Source: Flavobacteriales bacterium CG_4_9_14_3_um_filter_32_8 (GTDB taxonomy: Bacteria; Bacteroidota; Bacteroidia; Flavobacteriales_E; Vicingaceae). Taken from it: a stretch of DNA of 15,669 bases. Below, piece after piece: positions 7,403 through 13,833 of the stretch. The notes under the pieces were generated by a model, which searched no databases, was not told the DNA's origin, and worked only from the letters and a program-made list of their open reading frames with translations. The translations under genes were made by a program, and so were the position numbers. Location of the stretch: NCBI GenBank assembly GCA_002790175.1, contig PFUQ01000109.1:6346-22014 (forward strand). The letters are read 5' to 3'. Every line of letters begins with the position of its first letter. Position 1 is the first letter of the stretch.

Positions 7403-8857
7403 ATGAAAAAAGCTTTTAAATTTATCGTTTTAGGATTATCGCTATCTATCATGGGAGGAGTTGTTGCTATTGGTATTTATAAATACTTTGAAAAGCCTAT
7501 TTCTTTCACAACTTTAATGAATAGTAGTGCTAATGAAAATATACTCACCAATAATAAATTGGGTATTGAAAAGCCTGTTAATTTAGAAATGGCGGCAGAA
7601 ATGTCATTAAATGCAGTAGTTCATGTGAAAACAGAAGTATTAACACAAAGAAGCATTGACCCATTTTATCAGTTATTTTATGGAGTTCCTCAACAACCAC
7701 AATTAGCTCAAGCCTCAGGTTCTGGCGTTCTTATTTCAGATGACGGTTATATCGTTACCAATAATCATGTCATCGAAAATGCTGAGAATATTTCCATTAC
7801 CCTTAATAATAATAAAAGCTACAAAGCAGCAGTTATTGGAACTGATCCCAACACCGACTTAGCGTTGCTGAAAATTGATCAAACTAATTTACCTTTTATT
7901 CAATATGGAAACTCCAACGATGTTCACATTGGCGAATGGGTGTTGGCAGTTGGTAATCCTTACAATTTAACATCTACGGTAACAGCTGGAATTATTAGTG
8001 CTAAAGGAAGAGACATTAACATTTTAAGAAATAATCCTTACACTGGAATGTCGGCAATAGAATCTTTTATCCAAACCGATGCAGCTGTAAACCCAGGAAA
8101 TAGCGGAGGTGCTTTAGTCAATTCGTCTGGTGAATTAATTGGTATTAACTCTGCCATTCAATCCAACACAGGTTCTTACACTGGTTATTCTTTTGCAATT
8201 CCCGTAAACATTGTTAAAAAAGTAGTAAAAGATTTAAAAGAGTTTGGAACAGTACAACGAGCATTTATTGGAGTTAGCATTCGTGATTTTGATGAGGAGT
8301 TAGCCAATAAATTAAGTATTGATGATTTGAATGGTGTTTATGTGAATGGTACCACCGAAAATGGTTCTGCCGAAAAAGCAGGAGTAAAATCTGGCGATAT
8401 TATTAAAAAAATTGGAATAAAATCCATAAAAAATGTAGCCGAATTGCAAGAGCAAATTAGTCAGTTTAGGCCAGGAGACGAAGTAGAATTAACTGTTGTA
8501 AGAGATGGCTACGAAATTAAATTGCCAGTAATATTAAAAAATTCACAAGGCAACGAAAACATCGTTTCTGAAGAAACGAACAGCATCTTAAAACAATTGG
8601 GTGCTAAATTTTCGGAAGTTGCTCCAAAAGAATTGAACCATTTAAACCTGACTGGTGGAGTTAAAGTGGAAGAACTTTACAATGGAAAATTAAGAAGTGT
8701 TGGTGTTCGGGAAGGTTTTATTATTACTAAAGTGAATGGTAAAAAAATCAACAATGTAGATGAGTTAACCTCCACTATCGAAAAATTAAAAGATGGAATT
8801 TTAATGGAAGGGATTTATGAAAATGGCAGAAGAGAATTTTATGGTTTTGGTGTGTAG
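7403..8857 (+). CDS. htrA: HtrA/Deg-type serine protease (S1C) with two PDZ domains
   Basis: Periplasmic protease and chaperone that removes or refolds damaged envelope proteins. 484 residues. The N-terminal segment FIVLGLSLSIMGGVVAIGIY is a membrane anchor or uncleaved signal. The trypsin-like domain carries the full catalytic triad: H122 in VTNNHVIENA, D152 in NTDLALLKID and S234 in NPGNSGGALVN. PDZ1 spans about 265-372 (RAFIGVSIRDF ... AEKAGVKSGDIIKKI) and a second PDZ about 400-484 (LRSVGVREGFIITKVNG). The 111-bp upstream gap holds the 10-bp palindrome AGGTTAACCT (7355-7364), which runs into TTTG (TAACCTTTG, 7359-7367). This is one base longer than the TAnnTTTG box and may be promoter and operator. 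Likely its own transcription unit, ended by the palindromic region that follows. Confidence 0.96.
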   Translation: MKKAFKFIVLGLSLSIMGGVVAIGIYKYFEKPISFTTLMNSSANENILTNNKLGIEKPVNLEMAAEMSLNAVVHVKTEVLTQRSIDPFYQLFYGVPQQPQLAQASGSGVLISDDGYIVTNNHVIENAENISITLNNNKSYKAAVIGTDPNTDLALLKIDQTNLPFIQYGNSNDVHIGEWVLAVGNPYNLTSTVTAGIISAKGRDINILRNNPYTGMSAIESFIQTDAAVNPGNSGGALVNSSGELIGINSAIQSNTGSYTGYSFAIPVNIVKKVVKDLKEFGTVQRAFIGVSIRDFDEELANKLSIDDLNGVYVNGTTENGSAEKAGVKSGDIIKKIGIKSIKNVAELQEQISQFRPGDEVELTVVRDGYEIKLPVILKNSQGNENIVSEETNSILKQLGAKFSEVAPKELNHLNLTGGVKVEELYNGKLRSVGVREGFIITKVNGKKINNVDELTSTIEKLKDGILMEGIYENGRREFYGFGV

Positions 8858-8871
8858 TTAAGGATATTAGG

Positions 8872-8960
8872 CTGGATTCCTGTTTTCACAGGAAAAAGGA
8901 AATTAGGTCTTTCCTGACACGTTTTGCGAAAGCAAAAGCGAATGGAGATCAGGAATCCAG
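8872..8960. repeat. 89-bp palindromic element with alternative hairpins
   Basis: The outer arms CTGGATTCCTG (8872-8882) and CAGGAATCCAG (8950-8960) are perfect reverse complements. Inside are TTCCTGT-4-ACAGGAA (8877-8894), TTCCTGA (8911-8917) with TCAGGAA (8949-8955), and a GAAA-capped TTTTGC/GCAAAA hairpin (8922-8937). Because TTCCTG/CAGGAA occurs four times, the outer arms can pair with each other or locally. It probably also terminates the protease transcript. Looks like a dispersed REP-like element, but copy number cannot be judged here. Confidence 0.75.
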
Positions 8961-8977
8961 TTAATTTATTTCTGATT

Positions 8978-9044
8978 TTAATACCGATAGTATATATTTA
9001 ATAGTCCAATAAATTGGACTAAAAATATATTGCATCGGCATTAA
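8978..9044. repeat. 67-bp imperfect long palindrome
   Basis: A 9-bp perfect core TAGTCCAAT-AA-ATTGGACTA (9002-9021) extends outward through ATATATTT/AAATATAT and CCGAT/ATCGG to TTAAT/ATTAA, with a few mismatches and one bulge. Together the arms form nearly the whole 67 nt. It lies 17 bp after the previous palindrome, 93 bp before the next ATG. It could be a MITE-like relic, a bidirectional terminator or a structured RNA; no coding potential is seen. Confidence 0.75.
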
Positions 9045-9136
9045 CCTGATGAAACAGATTTTTGTTATTTGCTATTCAAAACAGAAATTCTAACCCAATA
9101 ATTCATAAATCTCCTGCATTTGCTTTTCTTTGCACT

Positions 9137-10330
9137 ATGGAAATTCCAAGTGTAGTATTAAACAAAGGCAAAGAAAAATCTATTCAACGGTTTCATCCGT
9201 GGGTATTTTCTGGTGCCATTAATCGGATTATCAATGAACCACCAGAACTACCAGCAGCTGGCGATTTGGTAAAAGTGGTCGATTATAAAAATCAGTTTTT
9301 AGGAATTGGTCATTTTCAAGATGCCACCATTGCGGTGCGTGTGATATCTTTTAAAGAAGTTGCCATAAACCAAGAATTTTGGAATGCCAAAATACAGGCT
9401 GCTTTTGATGTTCGAAAAGTTATTGGATTAACAGATAATGCAGCAACCAATATGTATCGGTTAATCCATGCCGAAGGCGATGGTTTGCCCGGTTTAATTA
9501 TTGATTTTTACAACGGAACGGCAGTTTTACAAATACATTCCATTGGTATTTACAACTGTTTACAAAATGTAGTAGCAGCTCTAAAAACAGTGTATCAAAC
9601 AAAGTTGGTAGCCATTTATAACAAAAGTGCCGAAAGTATGGCTAAACAATCCGATTTAGTGATTACTAACGGTTATTTGTACGAAAACGGAAGAGTTAAT
9701 ACGATTGGTATAGAATACAACTGTCAATTTAACATTGATTGGATAAACGGTCAAAAAACAGGTTTTTTTATCGACCAACGAGAAAATAGAAAATTGTTAG
9801 GCGACTTTTCGAAAGGCAAAAAAGTGTTGAACACCTTTTGTTACTCTGGTGGTTTTTCTATTTCTGCTTTAAAAGCTGGAGCTACTGAGGTTCATTCGGT
9901 GGATAGCTCTCAAAAAGCAATTGAATTAACCGAAACCAACGTAAAACTCAACGGATTTAAAAATCATCAATCTTTTACTTCCGACACGTTAGACTATTTA
10001 AAAGATTGCACCACTGATTACGATGTTATCGTTTTAGACCCGCCAGCTTATGCCAAACATCAAAAATCAAAGCACAATGCCATACAAGGTTACAAACGCC
10101 TTAACGAATTGGCATTGAGGAAAATTAAGTCGGGCGGAATATTATTTACTTTTTCTTGTTCACAAGTAGTTACTCGCCAACTATTTTATGATACGATAAC
10201 TGCTGCTGCAATTGAAGTTGGAAGAAACATTCGAGTTTTACATCACCTCTCCCAGCCTGCCGACCATCCAGTAAATATTTATCATCCTGAAGGAGAATAT
10301 TTAAAAGGATTAGTTTTGTATGTTGAATAA
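9137..10330 (+). CDS. Class I SAM-dependent rRNA methyltransferase, RlmI-like (COG1092)
   Basis: Probably a 23S rRNA cytosine-C5 methyltransferase. 397 residues from the ATG at 9137. The N-terminal PUA-like domain (about 1-75) opens MEIPSVVLNKGKEKS with HPWVFSGAI. Then come GQKTGFFIDQRENR (205-218), SAM-binding motif I VLNTFCYSGGFS (230-241), VDSSQKAIE (255-263), DPPAYAKHQKSK (301-312) and FTFSCSQVV (337-345), where C341 sits in the SCS motif expected to hold the catalytic cysteine. The frame stays open upstream to a TTG at 9062, but the extra 25 residues do not resemble the family and family members begin close to this ATG, so 9137 is preferred. The ATG follows a TTTGCACT stretch and may have a very short leader. 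The next gene is 35 bp downstream. The substrate is inferred from the family. Confidence 0.92.
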   Translation: MEIPSVVLNKGKEKSIQRFHPWVFSGAINRIINEPPELPAAGDLVKVVDYKNQFLGIGHFQDATIAVRVISFKEVAINQEFWNAKIQAAFDVRKVIGLTDNAATNMYRLIHAEGDGLPGLIIDFYNGTAVLQIHSIGIYNCLQNVVAALKTVYQTKLVAIYNKSAESMAKQSDLVITNGYLYENGRVNTIGIEYNCQFNIDWINGQKTGFFIDQRENRKLLGDFSKGKKVLNTFCYSGGFSISALKAGATEVHSVDSSQKAIELTETNVKLNGFKNHQSFTSDTLDYLKDCTTDYDVIVLDPPAYAKHQKSKHNAIQGYKRLNELALRKIKSGGILFTFSCSQVVTRQLFYDTITAAAIEVGRNIRVLHHLSQPADHPVNIYHPEGEYLKGLVLYVE

Positions 10331-10365
10331 ATTAAATTGGAATAATTATTGTGCAAATTAAAATA

Positions 10366-10896
10366 ATGAAAAAATTATCCCTTATTTTTTTACTATTCTT
10401 ACTTCCATTTTTTGGAAATACTCAAAACATTGGAGTTGGAGCTTCTGCTTTGTATAATTTTCAAACAGAAAGTGGTGGTTTTGGTGCCAGAGTTAATTTT
10501 TTCCCCAACAAAACCATAAGTTATGTTCCTCAATTTACCTATTATCTTTTTGGACCAGTTTCTGAATACATGATTGGTTTAAGTATAGAATTTAAGGTAA
10601 AAAGAGGAAATACATTTACGTATTATTTAATGGCTCATGGTGCTTACGACCAGTGGTTAAATGCTGCTGCTTCTGGTATGGAAGGGGCACAAACCACCAA
10701 TTGGAATTTAGAAGGTGGAGTTGGTATTACAACCAATCGATGCCTTCGACCGTTCTTAGAATATCGGTATAACATTAAATTTATGGAAACGCATTTACGT
10801 CTTGGAATTTTGTATATCTTTGGTTGTAAGAGTGGTAATGGATATCGAGATGAAAAAAGAGTAAGAAAAACAATGGTTTGCCCTGCCTATAATTAG
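10366..10896 (+). CDS. Small outer-membrane beta-barrel protein, unknown function
   Basis: 176 residues with a clear signal peptide (MKKLSLIFLLFLLPFFGNTQ, cleavage near residue 19-20). The mature part alternates polar and hydrophobic/aromatic residues in strand-like stretches (IGVGASALYNF, FGARVNFF, YVPQFTYYLFG, MIGLSIEFKVK, TYYLMAHGAYD, WNLEGGVGITT, CLRPFLEYRYNI, HLRLGILYIFG). This suggests an eight-stranded barrel in the outer membrane. A basic tail with two cysteines follows the last strand. The GTG at 10351 in the same frame is less likely, because the ATG at 10366 begins a standard MKK signal peptide. Lies 35 bp after the methyltransferase and 28 bp before a lipoprotein gene, likely co-transcribed with the latter. 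I do not recognise a named family. Confidence 0.75.
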   Translation: MKKLSLIFLLFLLPFFGNTQNIGVGASALYNFQTESGGFGARVNFFPNKTISYVPQFTYYLFGPVSEYMIGLSIEFKVKRGNTFTYYLMAHGAYDQWLNAAASGMEGAQTTNWNLEGGVGITTNRCLRPFLEYRYNIKFMETHLRLGILYIFGCKSGNGYRDEKRVRKTMVCPAYN

Positions 10897-10924
10897 AAAT
10901 TACTAAAAGTTAAAAATAAGAACT

Positions 10925-11824
10925 ATGAAAAAATTAAACATCGTTAATTCATTAACATTAATAGCCTTAATAGCTGCTATTACACTAATCAACTACAGTT
11001 GTAAAAAAGATAGAATTGAACCACCAGTTGAGGAAGAATTAAATGCTTACACACCTATCAACTCTTATTTAGATTCTAAAAAACAGGATGAACAAGAGTT
11101 TGTTATCACTGGCTCTAGTAATGATACTATTGTTGGTAACCAAGGAACAAGAATTTATGGTTCAAAAAACTGTTTAAGATACCTGAATGGAGATACTGTT
11201 GCTTATCCTTTTTCTGTGTTTTTAGTAGAACTTTATACTCCTAAAGACATGATTTATTATCAAATGCCAACCGTTGCAAGTGGTAATATTATGGAAACAG
11301 ATGGCGAAATTAGATTAAGAGCAACAGCGAATAACCAAGAATTAAAATTGGTTTGTCCTTATGGTGTTGAAATGCCAAATTCATCACCAAGCAGCAATAG
11401 AACAATATTTTTAGGCACAGATAACGGTAGTTATGTTAACTGGACTGATAGTGGCACCCCTTTTACCACAACTAGCTATGGATATTTAGGCTACATCAAT
11501 GCTTTTGGTTGGGTAAATTGTGGAACCCAAGTAGGAACAGGAAGTGGTCATACACTCACATTTACTTCTAGTGTTGACGATTTAACCAATGTGGGAATAT
11601 TTATTTATTTTCCAGCTACCAAAACTGTTATGCAAGTTTACAATACAGTTTCAGGATTAATTCCAAATGGTTCTAGTGTTAAAATTGTAATGATGGCTCA
11701 AGATGCAAGTGGACAGCTTTTTAGTTATACCGAAACTCGTACTGTTAATGCTAGTGCAACTATCGATATGAGTTTGAGTCAGACAACCGACCCAGCATTA
11801 ACGACTTATCTCGATAACTTATAA
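10925..11824 (+). CDS. Bacteroidota lipoprotein, unknown function
   Basis: 299 residues. Lipoprotein signal with hydrophobic core LTLIALIAAITLINYSC and lipidated C26, followed by basic CKKDR. This lacks the acidic surface-export signal of the 2946-4031 protein, so the final location is less certain. The middle (about 55-130) resembles a beta-sandwich segment frequent in Bacteroidota surface proteins: a GNQGTRIYG turn, then VFLVELYTPKDMIYYQMPTV and ETDGEIRLRATANNQELKL. The link to ZU5-like domains is only an impression. The C-terminal half is beta-rich with many Thr/Ser/Gly. No enzyme motif is seen. Follows the barrel protein by 28 bp; the pair ends at the intrinsic terminator at 11938-11971, so they may work together at the outer membrane. 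Confidence 0.75.
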   Translation: MKKLNIVNSLTLIALIAAITLINYSCKKDRIEPPVEEELNAYTPINSYLDSKKQDEQEFVITGSSNDTIVGNQGTRIYGSKNCLRYLNGDTVAYPFSVFLVELYTPKDMIYYQMPTVASGNIMETDGEIRLRATANNQELKLVCPYGVEMPNSSPSSNRTIFLGTDNGSYVNWTDSGTPFTTTSYGYLGYINAFGWVNCGTQVGTGSGHTLTFTSSVDDLTNVGIFIYFPATKTVMQVYNTVSGLIPNGSSVKIVMMAQDASGQLFSYTETRTVNASATIDMSLSQTTDPALTTYLDNL

Positions 11825-11937
11825 AAGATTAACATTTATATCTTAATAACTTATTTTAAAAAAAGTATTAAGAAATCTTTATGAAGTTATTTTTATAACT
11901 GTAATCATGAAGATTGCTGAGTATTTAGTTCAAAATT

Positions 11938-11971
11938 AAGGTAGAAACACAAATGTTTCTACCTTTTTTTT
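11938..11971 (+). terminator. Intrinsic terminator of the plus-strand block
   Basis: GGTAGAAAC (11940-11948) and GTTTCTACC (11955-11963) form a 9-bp stem, extendable by two A-T pairs on the outside and one inside, followed by eight T. It lies about 115 bp past the lipoprotein stop. The stretch between holds a weaker nested AT-rich inverted repeat (11824-11880: AAAGATT/AATCTTT around CTTAATAACTT/AAGTATTAAG). Confidence 0.88.
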
Positions 11972-12031
11972 ATACCAATACCCCTCTTAAAACAACGCTA
12001 ATAAATCTGTTTTTTGCTGATTTTCTATTTG

Positions 12032-12054
12032 TTAGAAGGTTGTGCAACAGCTAC
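12032..12054 (+). repeat. Outer inverted repeat, left arm
   Basis: GTTGTGCAACAGCTAC (12039-12054), preceded by TTAGA and two extra bases, is the reverse complement of the segment at 13038-13058 with one mismatch and a 2-base insertion. The arm is itself hairpin-prone (GTTG-TG-CAAC; AACAG-6-CTGTT running to 12061). Confidence 0.75.
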
Positions 12055-12075
12055 GCCTGTTACCTACTGGCTTTT

Positions 12076-12210
12076 TTATCTTTTTTCATTTAGTTTTTCT
12101 ACAATTCTGTCGTGCATATTAGTCTTAATCCACTCGTTCATTTTTTCTTTGTCGTCTCCGTTTGATGCGTGCCAAGGACTTTCTTCATTAATCGGCAATC
12201 GTTTGTGAGC
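12076..12210 (-). pseudogene. C-terminal fragment of an unknown gene (44 codons)
   Basis: The minus-strand frame reads RLPINEESPWHASNGDDKE, then KMNEWIKTNMHDRIVEKLN and EKR before a TAA at 12076-12078. It has good codon use for this genome but no sensible start: upstream it meets a TAG at 12211-12213, at the edge of a hairpin. The residue pattern is typical of a real protein tail (amphipathic helix rich in Lys/Glu). I do not recognise the parent family. It appears to be the surviving 3' end of a gene cut off by a rearrangement. Confidence 0.5.
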
Positions 12211-12235
12211 CTAGTGGGGCGGGATTGCCGATTAA
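12188..12235. repeat. 13-bp perfect inverted repeat, 22-bp loop
   Basis: TTAATCGGCAATC (12188-12200) faces GATTGCCGATTAA (12223-12235) around a GC-rich loop. It interrupts the gene fragment at 12076-12210 at its upstream side: the first residues of that fragment lie within the left arm and loop. No T-tract follows on either strand, so it is not an obvious terminator. Confidence 0.7.
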
Positions 12236-12353
12236 CTTTTTGCAGCTACCCACAGGCAGGGATTTTTACCACTGAACTTTCTACGAAGAACTGCACTTCA
12301 AATTTACTACTTTCCTGTCCTACGAAGCACGAAACACCTGCTTGCGTATAGGT

Positions 12354-12372
12354 GATGTGTGCGTTCGGTGTT
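12354..12372 (+). repeat. Inner inverted repeat, left arm
   Basis: GATGTGTGCGTTCGGTGTT is the reverse complement of AACACCGAACGCACAACATC at 13017-13036, with one single-base insertion/deletion as the only difference. The two arms bracket the GIY-YIG relic. Confidence 0.8.
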
Positions 12373-12406
12373 CTTTTTCGTCCGTCTGTCAGCGTTAGTA
12401 TTTGTT

Positions 12407-12895
12407 CTATTTTAATTTAATTTTTTTCAACAAAGACTCGTATTTGTAATGCACAATATTTTCATTTAAATTCAATTGGATTGTTTCTTCAATTACTTCA
12501 AAAGGAACGACAAACCATTCTCTCGGATTTAGTCTTTGTCCTCTTTCATTAAATAAATCAATGTCTAAGCAAGCATTGGCGAAAAACCGATGCAAAAGAG
12601 CTTCTAGTTTGTCAGCATTTCTGTTATAAACTTTATATGTCGCAACTTTTTGAACGTCTGCAAACAGATAGGTCGCTTCGTGTCGAGCATTTTTTATTCT
12701 TTCATCTACTGAATTTCTGGCAAAACCAACTTTGTATAAGTCTTTAATATTCACAATTTGTGAGTTGGTTGATTTTGATTTCAATACATAAATCCAACCT
12801 GATTGAATATCTTATCTGACCAGAATATTCCTGGCGAGTTGCTCCTCAGCATTGCTCGTTTCTGCTTCTTCTGGTTTAACAAAGGTAAAGCTATT
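12407..12895 (-). pseudogene. GIY-YIG nuclease family protein (T5orf172/MUG113-like), broken
   Basis: The C-terminal 125 codons from 12784 are open. They contain LYKVGFARNSVDERIKNA (the YIG half and conserved Arg), KLEALLHRFFA (catalytic Glu and His) and the typical tail PREWFVVPFEVIEETIQL. The first half of the active site, GWIYVLKSKS, lies upstream of the only possible start (TTG 12784) in the same frame. Ten codons above that TTG is an in-frame TAA (12812-12814), and beyond it coding continues as FVKPEEAETSNAEEQLARNILVR to another TAA at 12896-12898. Homology therefore runs through a stop codon, and the 5' part of the gene is missing. Proteins of this type, as I recall, are several hundred residues long. 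A short product lacking the GIY tyrosine would not be expected to cut DNA. It sits inside the inner inverted repeats. Confidence 0.8.
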
Positions 12896-13016
12896 TTAGG
12901 ATTAATTTAAAAGTGTAAATTTGTAACAGTATTATTAACCAAATAGTGTAAACTTTTTTCAGGACGAGACAGAATGTAAATGAAGAAGAATTGAGACAAC
13001 ATTTAATGACAGACAA

Positions 13017-13036
13017 AACACCGAACGCACAACATC
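13017..13036 (+). repeat. Inner inverted repeat, right arm
   Basis: AACACCGAACGCACAACATC, partner of 12354-12372. Its core AACGCACAAC (13024-13033) recurs exactly at 13924-13933, beyond the DinB gene. Confidence 0.8.
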
Positions 13037-13037
13037 A

Positions 13038-13058
13038 GTAGCCGTTGCACAACTCTAA
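13038..13058 (+). repeat. Outer inverted repeat, right arm
   Basis: GTAGCCGTTGCACAAC plus TCTAA, partner of 12032-12054. Here outer and inner arms are one base apart, whereas on the left they are separated by 299 bp. Confidence 0.75.
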
Positions 13059-13084
13059 AAAAAGTAAGTTTTGAGTAAAAAATA

Positions 13085-13317
13085 TCAAATTTTGGATATA
13101 GTCAGCAAGCAACTGGAGATGCTCGAATTGATAGTGTTTATGATAAAGAGAAAAATGGAACTATTTTGAATTAGAAAACAGAACAGTTGGTGAAGTTATC
13201 TCCCACAAGCCAGCAGAGTTTGCTTGTGGAAAAATTTCTACCGCTTCAATTACCATTGTTAAACTACAAAATAATGATGCCATAAGAGTAATATCAATTT
13301 GTAAAACTAACATTAAT
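13085..13317 (+). pseudogene. Frameshifted remnant of an unknown gene
   Basis: Two adjoining frames read as one protein tail: first NFGYSQQATGDARIDSVYD KEKNG (13088-13159, then a stop TAG at 13172-13174), then from 13159 in the other frame NYFELENRTVGEVISHKP, AEFACGKISTASITIVK and LQNNDAIRVISICKTN. Loss of a single A at about 13157-13161 (GGAAAC to GGAAC) would explain the break. The second frame has no own start and runs in frame, without a stop, into the ATG of the DinB gene. The family is not recognised. The 5' end is lost near the outer repeat arm at 13058, so truncation probably came with that rearrangement. Confidence 0.55.
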
Positions 13318-13833
13318 ATGAAAAAAACACTCGCTAAACATAATTTTGCCGAATATTTTAACCACTACATTAATTTAGTAGAGGATGATGAAGTATTAAA
13401 TGTTCTTCAAAACAATAATAATGATATTCATAAATTATCCGGGCTTTTAGATGAAACCAAAGGAAATTACCGTTATGCAAAAGACAAATGGAGCATTAAA
13501 GAGTTGTTGGTTCATTTAATTGATACGGAACGGATTTTCTGTTACAGAGCATTATGTATTGCTCGAAATGAGAAAAATGATTTACCAAGTTTTGACCACG
13601 AAGAGTATGTGAAAAATTCTAATGCCAATGAGCGTACTTTAGTTGATATTGCCAAAGAATTTGATGCTGTTCGAAAAGCAACCATTGCTTTATTCGAAAA
13701 CTTTACCCCTAAAATGTTAGCTGCTTCTGGAAGTGCTAATGGAAATCGGTTAACTGTTTTAGCCATTGGTTACTTAATTGTTGGGCATGCCAAACATCAC
13801 CTTACTGTTTTACAAGAAAACTATTTGAAATAA
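13318..13833 (+). CDS. DinB-family (YfiT-like four-helix bundle) protein
   Basis: 171-residue cytoplasmic protein of the DinB/YfiT superfamily, four-helix bundles that bind a divalent metal through a histidine triad. Many act as thiol transferases, but most are uncharacterised. Seen here: DKWSIKELLVHLIDTERIF (56-74, metal ligand H66), LPSFDHEEY (89-97) and a C-terminal GYLIVGHAKHHLTVL (151-165) supplying H157 and H161. Full length for the family. The ATG at 13318 is the first possible start, as upstream codons in the same frame belong to a gene relic. No Shine-Dalgarno is seen and the leader is AT-rich. It borders the decayed island directly, so its native upstream region may have been replaced. 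Confidence 0.9.
   Translation: MKKTLAKHNFAEYFNHYINLVEDDEVLNVLQNNNNDIHKLSGLLDETKGNYRYAKDKWSIKELLVHLIDTERIFCYRALCIARNEKNDLPSFDHEEYVKNSNANERTLVDIAKEFDAVRKATIALFENFTPKMLAASGSANGNRLTVLAIGYLIVGHAKHHLTVLQENYLK

Larger units (their letters stand above)
11972..12406. other. Gene-poor left part of the decayed island
   Basis: No intact gene is convincing here. The short open frames do not look like proteins. It contains the outer and inner left repeat arms, a minus-strand C-terminal gene fragment (12076-12210), a hairpin (12188-12235) and a GC-richer stretch (12241-12400). That stretch repeats CTACGAAG twice (12281-12288, 12320-12327) and looks like non-coding repeat DNA unlike the surrounding genes. 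Confidence 0.6.
12896..13084. other. Junction sequence between gene relics
   Basis: No gene. AGTGTAAA occurs twice (12912-12919, 12945-12952), 33 bp apart, and recalls the GTGTAAA ends of some IS256-type elements, though no transposase is present. A short plus-strand frame (12952-13041) containing VNEEELRQHLMTDKTPNAQHQ may be another gene tail. The right arms of both inverted repeats follow, one base apart. Confidence 0.4.

Noticed and set aside
9062..9136. TTG-started N-terminal extension of the RlmI-like protein
   Set aside because: The 25 extra residues do not resemble the family, whose members start around the MEIPSVVLNKGKEKS segment. The ATG at 9137 is the better start.
12014..12351. 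Overlapping plus-strand open frames of about 60 codons
   Set aside because: They run through the repeat arm, the hairpin and the antisense of the minus-strand gene fragment, have odd Cys/Thr/Ser-rich composition and no recognisable start signals. Treated as chance frames.
12032..13058. CRISPR array or classical integron attC
   Set aside because: No regularly spaced direct repeats exist, so not CRISPR. The repeat cores resemble GTTRRRY boxes only partly (GTTGTGC has a T where a purine is required) and no integrase is in the window, so a standard attC call is not supported.
13203..13229. CCACAAGC-11-GCTTGTGG hairpin followed by A and T runs, terminator-like
   Set aside because: It lies inside a stretch that translates as protein (HKPAEFACG) and no complete gene ends just before it, so it is most likely incidental.
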